Shown: positions 8,750 through 17,813, counted from the first letter of the stretch. The stretch is DNA of 64,000 nucleotides from G963701675 sp963701675 (GCA_963701675.1 OY969623.1:7068001-7132000); one strand, 5' to 3'. Translations and numbers: made by a program. The notes: generated by a model not told the origin, from the letters alone.

Positions 8750-9163
8750 TTACTCCGCGTCTTCGATTTGAATCTCGTAACCGTCGACGAGTGCCGCGTC
8801 GAGATCGTAAACTCCGTGAAAATCCTCGCGTGTATCTTCGTCGGTCTTGCTCATCAATTCGGCGTCGACGAGATTGAAAATGATCTCGCCAAAGTCATCG
8901 GTTCGATGGATTCCCCACATGCGAAAAACGGTTCGGGCCATGAGGCCGAACTGGCGTTGGGCGTACACGCGGATTCCATCGAGCAGTTCTCGGCCGCGGA
9001 TATGGTGTTGCGGGCCAGGGGTTTCGCCGGCGGCTTGGCGCGGCAGACGGTTCAGCTGGATTTGCGTGAACTTGAGAGCCTCGAAGATGAACTCGTAGGC
9101 TTCGTAGGCATATCGCGCGTCGCGCCGAACCACCTCGGCGAGTCCGGTATGATACATGGTCAT
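8750..9163 (-). CDS. Minf_1886-type conserved protein (Planctomycetes/Verrucomicrobia)
   Basis: Belongs by appearance to the conserved family known from planctomycetes and verrucomicrobia as Minf_1886 (TIGR04138): YAYEAYEFIFEALKFTQ near the N-terminus, HIRGRELLDGIRVYAQRQFG in the middle and TDDFGEIIFNLVD towards the end. No biochemical role is established. ATG at 9163 is used; 9157 is an alternative and TTG at 9169 is unlikely. The upstream region is an AAGTAAAAAGGAA inverted repeat. Confidence 0.8.
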   Translation of the reverse strand: MTMYHTGLAEVVRRDARYAYEAYEFIFEALKFTQIQLNRLPRQAAGETPGPQHHIRGRELLDGIRVYAQRQFGLMARTVFRMWGIHRTDDFGEIIFNLVDAELMSKTDEDTREDFHGVYDLDAALVDGYEIQIEDAE

Positions 9164-9167
9164 GACC

Positions 9168-9253
9168 AAGTAAAAAGGAAAAAGTAAAAAGGAAAAGTCC
9201 TAACTCGCGCTGGCCGTTTTTCGCTTTTTACTTTTTCCTTTTTCCTTTTACTT
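9168..9253. repeat. Inverted repeat of purine/pyrimidine tracts (AAGTAAAAAGGAAAA family)
   Basis: Left arm 9168-9198 carries AAGTAAAAAGGAAA units; right arm 9224-9253 is the reverse complement, separated by a short GC-rich loop. It fills the gap between RicT and the Minf_1886-like gene, and the right arm overlaps the last codons of RicT. The same family recurs at 27069-27158. Confidence 0.88.
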
Positions 9254-10057
9254 AAGCTTACTCAGTATTTCGGAGGCCGGGACAATGACACGCCGGCCAT
9301 CCTCAAATTCGACCAACACCTTTCGAGCCAGAATTTCTTGAGCCAGCACCCGGCCCTGGCCTTTGTCGGTGAGGATTCGCGTTCCCGGCGCGGGTAGCTG
9401 CCGCTGAAACTCTTCATAAACATCTTGTTCAAAGCGCAGGCAACACTTAAGTCGCCCGCATCGCCCGGAAATCTTCGACGGGTCGAGTGTGGATTTCTGA
9501 AGCTTCGCCATTCGCATCGAAACCGGCGGCATCACGCTCATATGCGTGTTGCAACAGACGGGTTTGCCGCAATCGCCGTAGTCCGCCAGCAGTTTCGCCT
9601 CGTCGCGGACGCCGATTTGGCGCATCTCGATTCGGGTTTGGAATTCTCGGGCCAAGTCCTTGACGAGATCACGAAAGTCCACGCGCTTTTCGGCCAGGAA
9701 GTAGAACACGATCCGCTCGCCGCCGAAAACATGCTCGACGTCGACCAACGCCATCTGAAGTCGTCGTTCGCCGATGAAGCGATGGCACGTGTCGAACTCC
9801 AGACGAGTCTTCTCACGGAGCGAATCCGCCGTTTGCAGGTCGTCGGGCGTCATAGCGCGGATGATTTGGCCGTGTGTCGGCTCGGAAATCATGGCTAACG
9901 TTTCGGGGCTGGATTCGGACAGGACTTCGCCGGCTTCTTGTCCGCGATCGGTTCTCACCACAACGCCAACGCCGCGACCGCAGTTGGCGTCGTCCTGCGC
10001 CTCGAACTCGCCGAGAAATCGCATGAGGCCATGACGTACGATGAAGCGTTTGCTCAT
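9248..10057 (-). CDS. ricT: PSP1-domain protein (RicT/YaaT family)
   Basis: A 269-residue protein with the PSP1 C-terminal domain: FYFLAEKRVDFRDLVKDLA, then RIEMRQIGVRDEAKLL. Two cysteine clusters, CGKPVCC and CGRLKCC, match the cysteines that ligate Fe-S clusters in the Bacillus Ric complex. In that system RicT takes part in RNA maturation and regulation with RicA and RicF; no such partners are visible here, so the role in this organism is inferred only from the family. The final codons lie within a dispersed inverted repeat. Confidence 0.88.
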   Translation of the reverse strand: MSKRFIVRHGLMRFLGEFEAQDDANCGRGVGVVVRTDRGQEAGEVLSESSPETLAMISEPTHGQIIRAMTPDDLQTADSLREKTRLEFDTCHRFIGERRLQMALVDVEHVFGGERIVFYFLAEKRVDFRDLVKDLAREFQTRIEMRQIGVRDEAKLLADYGDCGKPVCCNTHMSVMPPVSMRMAKLQKSTLDPSKISGRCGRLKCCLRFEQDVYEEFQRQLPAPGTRILTDKGQGRVLAQEILARKVLVEFEDGRRVIVPASEILSKLK

Positions 10058-10149
10058 GAGGCTTCGGCGGGAAATATGCGAATGTGGGACGCTTGTCGAC
10101 CATTAGGCCCGGGCAAACGCACCCACACAAAAACAAGGGATGTCGCGAG

Positions 10150-10464
10150 CTACGCCTTCTTCTTGCAACCGGGGCCTTCTTTGGCGTCGTGCTTTTCCGT
10201 GATATGGGCTTCGCCGCCTTGTGGCTTCAGCTCCAAACATTTTTCCGCATTGATGCGGGTCCAGTCGGTCCATTGCGGCGGCACATTCGCTTCCGCGAAA
10301 ATCGCTTCCACCGGACACTCCGGTACGCAGGCTTCACAGTCGATGCAGTCGACCGGGTCAATGTATAGCATCACGTCGTCTTGGTAAAAGCACTCCACCG
10401 GGCAGACGACGCAACAATCGGTGTACTTACAGTCGTGACACGGTTCACAGACAGTGTGAGTCAT
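10150..10464 (-). CDS. fdxA: 7Fe ferredoxin (3Fe-4S/4Fe-4S)
   Basis: Small electron carrier of about 104 residues. The cysteine pattern CEPCHDCKYTDCCVVCPVEC and CIDCEACVPECPVEA is that of FdxA-type seven-iron ferredoxins, which bind one 3Fe-4S and one 4Fe-4S cluster. ATG at 10464 is chosen because AAAGGA lies about eight bases upstream and the protein then starts MTHTVCEPC, as in the family; the upstream 17 codons are not family-like. The C-terminus is lysine-rich (GCKKKA). Confidence 0.93.
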   Translation of the reverse strand: MTHTVCEPCHDCKYTDCCVVCPVECFYQDDVMLYIDPVDCIDCEACVPECPVEAIFAEANVPPQWTDWTRINAEKCLELKPQGGEAHITEKHDAKEGPGCKKKA

Positions 10465-10740
10465 GCGTAATCGGTCCTTTCTTTCCCCGAGACGTGTTGG
10501 ATAACCCGTCGCCACGAATCACGGGACAGCCCCGCACCCATATCTATATACCGTCTGGTGCTATGGGTAGCAACTTGGCTTCCGGCTGGCCAGTGGGCAG
10601 CTTTTGCCTCACGGCGCGAACCTCATCGTCACTGGCATGTCCGACAGTACTGTCCCGCTTGCATGAACCAGCTCTTGTAAACATATAGTGTACGATTGTG
10701 CTCGCCTAATCCGGGAAGACAATCCCGAATGGAGGTATTG
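10465..10740. other. Divergent intergenic region between ferredoxin and MATE exporter
   Basis: This 276 bp gap separates fdxA (minus) from the MATE gene (plus) and should hold promoters for both. The only pair I can point to on the plus strand is listed separately at 10659-10689. No ORF or strong hairpin was noticed. Confidence 0.5.
10659..10689 (+). promoter_or_regulatory. Candidate sigma-70-like promoter for the MATE gene
   Basis: TTGCAT at 10659-10664 resembles a -35 box; TATAGT at 10684-10689 resembles a -10 box with a spacer of 19, or CATATA at 10682 with a spacer of 17. It lies about 50 bp before the start codon. Weak by sequence and listed only as a candidate. Confidence 0.28.
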
Positions 10741-12168
10741 ATGTCTTTTCGGCAATGGTGGAGACAAGAAGCCGGGGGGCGGGAGGTATTGAGTCTGGCG
10801 CTGCCGCTAATTCTAAGCAGCAGCTTCATGACCCTCCAGCTTACCATCGATCGCGCGCTCTTGAGCCAATATGAACTCAATGCCGCGGCGGCTGCGATAC
10901 CGGCCGCGTTGCTATATTACACTCCTTTTTTGCTGCTGCAACAAACGGCAGGATATGCCAGCACCTTCGTAGCGCAATACGTCGGCGCCAAGCGGCAATG
11001 GCGTGTCGGCCCGGCCATTTGGCAGTCGATTTACTTCAGCATCGTTACCGGTTTGGGCTTTCTTCTGCTGTGGCCCCTCGCCAGGCCCCTTGTCGCACTT
11101 GGCGGCCATTCTCCCGAAGTTCAGGCGCTGGAAGTGACCTATTTCCAATGCCTTTGTTTCGCGGCACTGCCGGCATTAATCGTGGCATCGGTCAACAGCT
11201 TCTTCTCCGGCCGCGGTGACACCTGGATCGTATTGCTCATCGACGCCGTCGGCTTTAGCGTCAACGCGCTCCTCGACTACGCATGGATCTACGGCAAGTT
11301 CGGCTTTCCCGAATGGGGCATTGCAGGCGCCGGCTGGGCAACGGTCGTGGGCACCACGGTGTCGGCGGTTCTGGGCCTGGCGCTATTCCTGAGACGGCGC
11401 TTTCGGGCGGAGTACCAGACTCTCGCGGGTTGGCGATTCGACGGCGAGTTGTTCCGGCGCATGATGCGGTTTGGCTTTCCGAACGGGCTCCAATGGATGC
11501 TGGACGCGTTGGCCTTCACCGTATTCTTGTTTCTGGTTGGACGTTTCGGTGACGGTGAATTGGCAGCGACGAACATCGCATTCAGCATTAACATGGTCGG
11601 CATTATTCCGATGCTGGGGCTTGGACAGGCCATTGCCGTCTTGGTCGGCCAAAGGCTCGGCCAAGACCGGCCCGCACTCGCCGAGCGCTCCGCATGGACG
11701 GGGCTTCATATCTGTTTTGCCTATGTGGGAACCATGTGTTTGCTCTACATCTTCGCGCCGAACTTTTTCTTCTACTTTTTCCGCAACAGTTCGGATGTCA
11801 AGGGCCCGTACGTCGCTGAACTCGTTCCGGTGCTGCTACGGTTTGTGTCGGTTTACATGATGTGCGATTGCCTGAACATCGTCTTTGGTTTCGCCCTGCG
11901 CGGTGCCGGCGACACGCGGTTCGTTACCGCCGTCATGATTGCGCTTGCCTGGCCGATCATGGTGCTGCCTACGTTGGCAGCATGGTATTACGAGTGGGGA
12001 CTTTATTGGGCTTGGGGTTTCGCCAGCGCCTACATCATGGCATTGGGTTTCGTTTTCCTAGGAAGATTTATCGCAGGGAAGTGGAAGGCAATGCGCGTGA
12101 TCGAGCGGAAAGCTCCAGAAACGTTGGATTCGATGGAAGAGGCGGAAACGGCGGCCGTACTCCCATAA
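10741..12168 (+). CDS. MATE family efflux transporter
   Basis: A 475-residue inner-membrane protein with twelve predicted helices in two homologous halves. The first half begins REVLSLALPLILSS and includes FVAQYVGAKR; the second contains FRRMMRFGFPNGLQ and LGLGQAIAVLVGQRLGQDR, the paired motif of MATE exporters, which expel cationic compounds by Na+ or H+ antiport. Substrate unknown. The start ATG at 10741 is fixed by a GGAGGT Shine-Dalgarno at 10731-10736. It converges on the foldase gene, with 11 bp between stops. Confidence 0.92.
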   Translation: MSFRQWWRQEAGGREVLSLALPLILSSSFMTLQLTIDRALLSQYELNAAAAAIPAALLYYTPFLLLQQTAGYASTFVAQYVGAKRQWRVGPAIWQSIYFSIVTGLGFLLLWPLARPLVALGGHSPEVQALEVTYFQCLCFAALPALIVASVNSFFSGRGDTWIVLLIDAVGFSVNALLDYAWIYGKFGFPEWGIAGAGWATVVGTTVSAVLGLALFLRRRFRAEYQTLAGWRFDGELFRRMMRFGFPNGLQWMLDALAFTVFLFLVGRFGDGELAATNIAFSINMVGIIPMLGLGQAIAVLVGQRLGQDRPALAERSAWTGLHICFAYVGTMCLLYIFAPNFFFYFFRNSSDVKGPYVAELVPVLLRFVSVYMMCDCLNIVFGFALRGAGDTRFVTAVMIALAWPIMVLPTLAAWYYEWGLYWAWGFASAYIMALGFVFLGRFIAGKWKAMRVIERKAPETLDSMEEAETAAVLP

Positions 12169-12179
12169 ACGGCGCGGGC

Positions 12180-13136
12180 TTACGAGAGCTTGTTTTCGAT
12201 TCGCGCAGATTTCCGTTGCTTGCTGACCAGTTCCTGCCACAGCTCCATGGTGTAATTCTTGCGCACCTCGTCCTTGACGCCTTCGAAGGTGGACGACTTG
12301 CCCGGTTTGCGTGCCGTTACCTTGACGAGATGCACGCCGTACTCGGTTTGAACGACGTCGCTGACGGCGCCGACGGGAAGGGCAAAGGCGGTTTGAGCGA
12401 CGCGCTCGTCCACGGCCCACTTGCGCGGGAAGAAGCCAATGTCGCCGCCGCGGGCCGCGCTTTGGCATTGCGAATACTTCTTAGCCGCTTCGGCAAAATC
12501 GAGCTTGCCCGACACGATCTTTTCGCGAAGTTCGAGCAAGCGTGCTTTGAGCGGTGCACGTTCCACATCTTTCGCGGCGGGAGAGACGCGGAACACGATG
12601 TGGCTGGCTTGAACGGTTACCCGGTCGTAAAAATCGCGGTTCTCGTCGTAATGCCGGCGCAGGACCAAATCGGTTACGTGTTGTTTCGTGTAACGCTCCC
12701 ACTGCAGCTTCTTGATAATCTCCAGCTTTAGCTGTGCATCTGTTTGTTTGGTGTCGCGCAGGTACTCGGCCAACGTCATGTTCTTTGCTTTCAGGCCTGC
12801 TACCAGCCCGGCGAGTTCTTTCTCATACTCCGTTGGCTCGACCTTGGGTGCATTTTGGTTCAAGAATTGTCGGATGAGCACGTCCTCGACGAGTAAATCA
12901 AGAGCGTCACTCCGAAGCTGGCGTAGCTCAGCCGGCGACGGCGGCGTGGGGGTAGGCGGAACGGCCTGCAGCACCGCGTCGAGCTCGGCCATGGGAATTG
13001 GCTCACCGTTTACCGTGGCCGCTACTCCGGCATCGAGTTTGGCGGTCTGTGCCGGCGATTGCGAGATCGGCACAATGAGCGTGGCCACGCCGAGGAGGCT
13101 TGTCACGACCCAAATTCGCCCTTTCCGCCGGTTCAC
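12180..13136 (-). CDS. Exported PpiC-type peptidyl-prolyl isomerase/foldase
   Basis: A 318-residue SurA/PrsA-like protein that assists folding of exported proteins. It has an N-terminal signal peptide (cleavage about SPAQTAK), a SurA-N-like helical region with VNGEPIPMAELDAVLQ, and a parvulin domain at roughly 175-280 with VQASHIVFRV, SQCQSAARGGDIGFFPR and VVQTEYGVHLVKV. These are the standard parvulin motifs. Located in the periplasm by inference. Confidence 0.9.
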   Translation of the reverse strand: MNRRKGRIWVVTSLLGVATLIVPISQSPAQTAKLDAGVAATVNGEPIPMAELDAVLQAVPPTPTPPSPAELRQLRSDALDLLVEDVLIRQFLNQNAPKVEPTEYEKELAGLVAGLKAKNMTLAEYLRDTKQTDAQLKLEIIKKLQWERYTKQHVTDLVLRRHYDENRDFYDRVTVQASHIVFRVSPAAKDVERAPLKARLLELREKIVSGKLDFAEAAKKYSQCQSAARGGDIGFFPRKWAVDERVAQTAFALPVGAVSDVVQTEYGVHLVKVTARKPGKSSTFEGVKDEVRKNYTMELWQELVSKQRKSARIENKLS

Positions 13137-13295
13137 CTACATTTCCTTGCAGAAAGTGGACCCGAAGTTTAGCGCCGGCGCTTATAACGTGTCGGTCGAT
13201 TTGGTGGGAGATCAGTTTGGGGGTGGATTCGGGCTAGGTGGCAAGGGTATCATGGATCGAAATCTAACGCCGCCGAATCGCCGAGGACACTGGGT

Positions 13296-13792
13296 ATGGA
13301 CCATCTTTGGGCGCCATGGCGCCTTTCCTATGTCGCCGCCCCGAAAGCGCCGGAAAACGATGACGCTTGCTTCATTTGTGAAGGCCTTGCCGCCAACGAT
13401 GACCGCGGCCATCTCATCGTTCACCGCACCGAGCGAAGTGTCGTAGTCCTTAATCGATTCCCTTACAACAACGGTCACCTACTTATCGCGCCGCGCACCA
13501 CAAGGGTCGACTCAACCTGATGGATCCGGCCGAATTGCTGGAAACCATGCAGACCACCAGTCGCATGATTGAGATGCTCGACGAACTCTTGCGGCCGGAT
13601 GGCTTCAACATCGGCGTCAATCTCGAGCGCGCTGCCGGCGCCGGACTGCCGGGCCACGTTCACTGGCATGTCGTCCCGCGCTGGAACGGTGACACCAACT
13701 TCATGCCGGTGCTGACCAATACGAAAGTAATCGTTCAATCGTTGGAATCGCTTTACGATTTGTTGGCAGACCGACTCAAGGGTGCGCCGTAG
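13296..13792 (+). CDS. HIT-domain nucleotide hydrolase/transferase, split by a frameshift
   Basis: The N-terminal part (13296 onward, MDHLWAPWRLSYV, then CFICEGL and NRFPYNNGHLLIAPR) and the C-terminal part (the 13520 ORF, with the triad GHVHWHVVPRW) are in different frames. Adding one base near 13495 joins APR to HHKGRLNLMDPAELLE, the family sequence. The HxHxH motif marks the HIT superfamily, here like the Ap4A phosphorylase/hydrolase type. Either a one-base deletion in the genome or a sequencing error; the rest of both halves looks intact. It ends 7 bp before the HD phosphohydrolase. Confidence 0.88.
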
Positions 13793-13799
13793 TAGCCCG

Positions 13800-14963
13800 A
13801 TGACTGTTCCACTATTCGAACCTCCCGATGGCGTAGCCCGCGAAGACGAGGTTCTGGCGCCCTACGCAATGCGGTCACGGCTAAGCCGGGGCCGCCGCCA
13901 CGCCGAACCGCCTCACCATTTTCGAACGCCGTATCAGCGCGACCGTGATCGCATCATCCATTCCACGGCTTTCCGACGTCTTATGTACAAGACGCAAATG
14001 CTGGTTACGTCGACTGACGATCACCACCGCACGCGTCTGACTCACACGCTGGAAGTTGCCCAGATGAGCCGCACCGTGGCTCGCCAGCTCGGCCTCAATG
14101 AAGACCTGACGGAAGCGATAGCCCTCGCTCACGATCTCGGCCATCCGCCGTTCGGCCATGCCGGCGAAGAAGTGCTCGACGAGTGCATGAGAGACCACGG
14201 TGGTTTCGAACATAACCAGCACGGGTTGCGCATCATTGAGCTTCTGGAGTATCGCTACCCCGACTTTCCGGGACTGAATTTGTCCTGGGAGGTACTTGAG
14301 GCCCAGGCACTCCATAGCAAGCGGCGAACTGCTCCGGAAATCAAGGAATTCGTCGGCGTCGGCCAGCCATTGTTGGAAGCACAGGTCGTCGACGTTTCCG
14401 ACAGCCTCGCATACGACACGCATGACATCGACGATGCCTTAAGCGTTGGTTTGATTAGTCTCGACGATTTGAAACCCGTTGAATTCTGGCGGCGGGCGGA
14501 GGAACGAGTCCGACAGCGTTATTCGGGCATCACCGGCGAACAGGTTCAGCCGGCGATCGTCCGCGATCTGATCGATTGGCAGGTGAACGACTTGATTGAA
14601 TGCGCCCGAAAGCAGCTTCGCAGCGAAAACGTGCGCACTATCGACGATGTAAGACGGGCGCCATCTCCGGTGGTCAGTCCGAGTCCGGAAGTCCGTGCCC
14701 TCAAGAGCGAACTGGAGGAATTTCTCCGTCGCAAGGTGTACGGTCATTACCGTGTGGTTCGCATGTCGGAAAAGGGCCGTCGGCTCGTCCGAGCACTGTT
14801 TGACGAATTCTCGCGGGAACCCGCGTTACTGCGTGGCCGCTACGCCGAACTTGCCCAGAAGGGAGTTGTGCCGCGCACCGTCTGCGATTACATTGCCGGC
14901 ATGACCGACCGGTATGCGCACGACGAGTACCTTCGGCTGTTCCAGCCTTTCACCGCCGTGTAA
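13800..14963 (+). CDS. dGTP triphosphohydrolase-like HD-domain protein
   Basis: A 387-residue dNTPase of the Dgt family, which hydrolyses dNTP to nucleoside and triphosphate. Visible motifs are RDRDRIIHSTAFRRLMYKTQ, TRLTHTLEVAQ (His), AHDLGHPPFGHAGE (the HD pair) and later SLAYDTHDIDDAL. The start ATG at 13800 is preferred over the GTG 18 bp upstream because it yields MTVPLFEPP and no overlap with the HIT gene. Substrate preference cannot be read from sequence. Confidence 0.9.
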   Translation: MTVPLFEPPDGVAREDEVLAPYAMRSRLSRGRRHAEPPHHFRTPYQRDRDRIIHSTAFRRLMYKTQMLVTSTDDHHRTRLTHTLEVAQMSRTVARQLGLNEDLTEAIALAHDLGHPPFGHAGEEVLDECMRDHGGFEHNQHGLRIIELLEYRYPDFPGLNLSWEVLEAQALHSKRRTAPEIKEFVGVGQPLLEAQVVDVSDSLAYDTHDIDDALSVGLISLDDLKPVEFWRRAEERVRQRYSGITGEQVQPAIVRDLIDWQVNDLIECARKQLRSENVRTIDDVRRAPSPVVSPSPEVRALKSELEEFLRRKVYGHYRVVRMSEKGRRLVRALFDEFSREPALLRGRYAELAQKGVVPRTVCDYIAGMTDRYAHDEYLRLFQPFTAV

Positions 14964-14971
14964 GATCAGTT

Positions 14972-15096
14972 CAGTTGTCAGTTGTCAGTTGTCAGTTGTC
15001 AGTTGTCAGTAGCATCCAGTTGTCATTTTCTAGGGTCTTTTTTTCAGCATGACTGCCTCGCCCTTTCATCAACTGACAACTAACAACTGACAACTA
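14972..15096. repeat. CAGTTGT heptamer array with inverted half
   Basis: Five CAGTTGT units (14972-15006), a further isolated copy at about 15016, then the reverse-complement motif (AACTGACAACTAACAACTG) at 15070-15096. The two halves can pair across about 60 bases. The array lies between the dGTPase-like gene and the PIN-TRAM gene and ends three bases before the AAGGAG ribosome site of the latter, so a folded transcript could affect its translation. Confidence 0.88.
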
Positions 15097-15110
15097 CTAA
15101 GGAGTACTCA

Positions 15111-16175
15111 ATGCTTCTGTGGATACTTCGCGGTGTTTTCGCGATCATCATTCTCGGCCTGGCGACGAACGCGCTGGTGACGCTCAGCGAAGGTCAGAGC
15201 CAAAGTGCGATAGGCATCGCCGTGTTCGCGGGGGTTGTCCTGCTATGGGGCGTTGCCGTCGCGATCGATCTTTTCGTCCGCAACAAACAGATTACCACGG
15301 TTTCTGCCATCTACTTCGGCACGTTGATGGGCCTTTTGCTGGGGTACCTGTTCGCCGAAGCGCTGGCGCCCTTCGTGACCGAGACGTTGAGTAAAAACCT
15401 GGTGCAAATCCTTCGATTGCTGATCGTGGTGATTTGCTGCTACGTCTCGGTGTCGACGCTCCTGCAAACGAAGGATGAGTTTCGGTTTATCATCCCTTAC
15501 GTTGAGTTTTCCAAACAGGTAAAGGGCGGCCGTCCATTGGTGTTGGATACCAGCGTAATTATCGACGGACGGATTGCCGATATATGCGATACGCGGATCA
15601 TCGACACCAAGCTCATCGTGCCGCGCTTCGTGCTGCAAGAACTCCAGAGCATCGCCGATAGTTCAGATAAGCTAAAGCGAAACCGGGGACGGCGGGGGTT
15701 AGACATGCTGAAACGCATGCAGAATAACCCCAAGATCGAATTGCAGATGCATGAAGCCAATGTGCCGGAACTGCGCGAAGTAACGAAGGTGGATGAGAGG
15801 TTGGTGGTACTGGCAAAGGTGCTTGGCGCCCGTGTGGTTACCAACGACTTCAACCTTAACAAGATTGCCCAGCTTCAAGGGGTTGAGGTCATTAACTTGA
15901 ACGAACTGTCCAACGCCATGAAGTCCGTGGCGTTGCCCGGCGAAAACCTTACCGTGCGGCTGGTGAAGGCCGGCGACCAGATCGGACAGGGCGTCGGTTA
16001 TCTCGAAGACGGCACTATGGTTGTCGTGGAGCAGGGCAGGGCGTACCTCGGGCAGGAAGTCGTCCTTTCCGTCACGAGTGTGTTGCAAACGCCGGCCGGT
16101 CGAATGATTTTTGGACGTGTCGAAGGGAAGCCGGCAACCGTGGCCGGTGAGAGGCAAAAGGCCGAGTCTTCGTAA
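15111..16175 (+). CDS. PIN-TRAM membrane protein (YacL type)
   Basis: A 354-residue protein with four hydrophobic helices in the first 125 residues, a PIN domain (LVLDTSVIIDGRIADIC around residue 143, VVLAKVLGARVVTNDFNLN around 240) whose acidic residues form the nuclease-type metal site, and a C-terminal TRAM domain (GQGVGYLEDGTMVVVEQGR). The architecture matches the YacL family; an RNase activity is plausible but unproven. An AAGGAG Shine-Dalgarno lies at 15099-15104, directly after the heptamer repeat. Confidence 0.9.
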   Translation: MLLWILRGVFAIIILGLATNALVTLSEGQSQSAIGIAVFAGVVLLWGVAVAIDLFVRNKQITTVSAIYFGTLMGLLLGYLFAEALAPFVTETLSKNLVQILRLLIVVICCYVSVSTLLQTKDEFRFIIPYVEFSKQVKGGRPLVLDTSVIIDGRIADICDTRIIDTKLIVPRFVLQELQSIADSSDKLKRNRGRRGLDMLKRMQNNPKIELQMHEANVPELREVTKVDERLVVLAKVLGARVVTNDFNLNKIAQLQGVEVINLNELSNAMKSVALPGENLTVRLVKAGDQIGQGVGYLEDGTMVVVEQGRAYLGQEVVLSVTSVLQTPAGRMIFGRVEGKPATVAGERQKAESS

Positions 16176-16209
16176 GCGGATCCGCGGCAAGGAAGGAATA
16201 GGTGGCGCG

Positions 16210-16947
16210 ATGGAACGCTGTTGGCTGGCAGTCGCATTGGCCGCCTCGTTGTGCCTTGGCAGCAACGCCGAATCTCAGTCTCCCAAAAAAGAAGCCGCAA
16301 AGGATGGAAAGCCCACCGCCAGCGTCAGCGACATCGAAATCGTCGAACGCCTCCTGGCGGCACGTCGTGACTATCAACTCGTGCTCGAAAAACTCCGTAA
16401 TCATTATGCCGCCGCCGGCGATATGGAACGGGCACGTTGGGCCGAGGAGGAATTGATCCAGTTCCATCGCATGTCGAAACAGGCGTACCGCCTTGAACTG
16501 GATGTGCCGCCGCCGACTCTACAGGCCACTCAAAACATTCCCGAAGCGAACGAACTCTACCGCCGGGCGATGACCTATAAAGACAAAGGTTGGAACAACG
16601 ATTACATCGACAATCAGCGCCGCGCCGAAATCCTGTTCCAGCAATTGCTCACGAATTATCCGCAAAGCGACAAGATCGGCGACGCCGCATACCAACTGGG
16701 CGAAGTTTATGAGAGCAAGGCATATAAGCAGTATCGCCGTTCCGCCCAGTACTTCGAGCGCTGCTTCCAGTGGCACCCGAACACGCAACTTGATGCACGG
16801 ATGCGGGCCGCACGCCTCTACGACAAAATGCTGAACGAACGGGCCCGAGCCATAGAGTTGTACCGCGATATTACCACGCACGAAACCGACGCCAAACGGT
16901 TGCAGGAGGCGCAAAAACGACTGACTGAGCTTAGTGCCAAGCGGTAA
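16210..16947 (+). CDS. Exported TPR-like protein
   Basis: A 245-residue protein with a signal peptide (MERCWLAVALAASLCLGSNA) and helical repeats: ANELYRRAMTYKDKG, AEILFQQLLTNYPQSDKIGDAAYQLGEVYE, SAQYFERCFQWHP and ARAIELYRDI. This resembles the TPR repeats of cell-envelope scaffold proteins such as YbgF/BamD, without a specific match. The ATG at 16210 gives the signal peptide; upstream in-frame codons overlap the preceding gene. It is followed by a hairpin with a T-run. Confidence 0.8.
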   Translation: MERCWLAVALAASLCLGSNAESQSPKKEAAKDGKPTASVSDIEIVERLLAARRDYQLVLEKLRNHYAAAGDMERARWAEEELIQFHRMSKQAYRLELDVPPPTLQATQNIPEANELYRRAMTYKDKGWNNDYIDNQRRAEILFQQLLTNYPQSDKIGDAAYQLGEVYESKAYKQYRRSAQYFERCFQWHPNTQLDARMRAARLYDKMLNERARAIELYRDITTHETDAKRLQEAQKRLTELSAKR

Positions 16948-16967
16948 GCCGGAATCATCAAAGACAT

Positions 16968-17008
16968 CAAGGGCATAAAGAATACACTGATATTCTTTGT
17001 GCCCTTTG
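16968..17008 (+). terminator. Hairpin with T-run after the TPR gene (also a CAAAGGGCACAAAG repeat)
   Basis: Arms 16968-16984 and 16991-17008 are near-perfect inverted copies of CAAAGGGCACAAAGAATA, followed by CGTTTTTC. It sits 20 bp after the stop of the TPR gene, where a rho-independent terminator would lie. The arm belongs to the same purine-rich family as the repeat at 24823-24897, so it may be a mobile intergenic repeat serving as terminator. Confidence 0.55.
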
Positions 17009-17034
17009 CGTTTTTCGGCTGCCCGGGGTAGGCG

Positions 17035-17748
17035 ATGACTAAGTGGAAATGGGGCGGGTTGATTCTCGTCGCCGCACTCATCGCCGTCGCATTTCTCCAC
17101 CCGACTTCACGTACCATAATCGTCGGTCTCTTCCGCGGCGAAAGGACTTATCGTTTCAAACCCACCAGTTATTGGGCCCGTACACTTACCGATCGCAATG
17201 AACAGGAAGCAAACGAGTCGCTCGAACTACTGAAAAAAGGCGGCGCACAAGCGGTGCCTGTGCTCGTTGAAGCTCTCGGCAGTGAAGACGCACAAGTGCG
17301 ATTGAATGCGGCCGCGGCATTGGGTGCGATTGGGACGGATGCCGTCCCAGCCTTAGCCAAGGCCATGGAATCAGATGAGGATGTCGTCCGCATCGGCGCC
17401 GCACGTGCACTTCAGCGGATCGGTCCCAACGCGTCGTCCGCGACCTCCGCGCTTTATTCCGCACTTTGGGACGCGGAACCATTGGTCGTAATCATGTCGG
17501 TCACTGCGCTCGGAAGCATCGGAAAGGAGAACACGCGCGTCTTGATCAACGTGGTGGAGGGCCATCGCAGTGTGGACGTCCGCGTGGCGGCGCTCGACGG
17601 ACTCGGCAAAATCGGTCCCGACGCTGCGGAAGCGGTTGAGTTGCTGCGAAAACTCATCGACGACAACAATGAACGGATCAGTAAAGCCGCCGGCGAGGCA
17701 CTGAAGAAAATCGACGCGGAAGCCGCGAAAAAGGCCGGCTTCGATTGA
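17035..17748 (+). CDS. Membrane-anchored HEAT-repeat protein
   Basis: A 237-residue protein with an N-terminal membrane anchor (about 6-22) and five or so HEAT repeats from residue 60: ALGSEDAQVRLNAAAALGAIG, SDEDVVRIGAARALQRIG, DAEPLVVIMSVTALGSIG, HRSVDVRVAALDGLGKIG and NNERISKAAGEALKKI. Such repeats build a curved protein-binding surface; the partner is unknown. The bulk would face the periplasm if the N-terminus is an uncleaved signal anchor. Confidence 0.85.
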   Translation: MTKWKWGGLILVAALIAVAFLHPTSRTIIVGLFRGERTYRFKPTSYWARTLTDRNEQEANESLELLKKGGAQAVPVLVEALGSEDAQVRLNAAAALGAIGTDAVPALAKAMESDEDVVRIGAARALQRIGPNASSATSALYSALWDAEPLVVIMSVTALGSIGKENTRVLINVVEGHRSVDVRVAALDGLGKIGPDAAEAVELLRKLIDDNNERISKAAGEALKKIDAEAAKKAGFD

Positions 17749-17813
17749 GGCGCCGCTTCACCGTGTGATACATTTGGATTGGGGAAGCCGTTTCACGCGT
17801 TGAGGAGTGTGGT

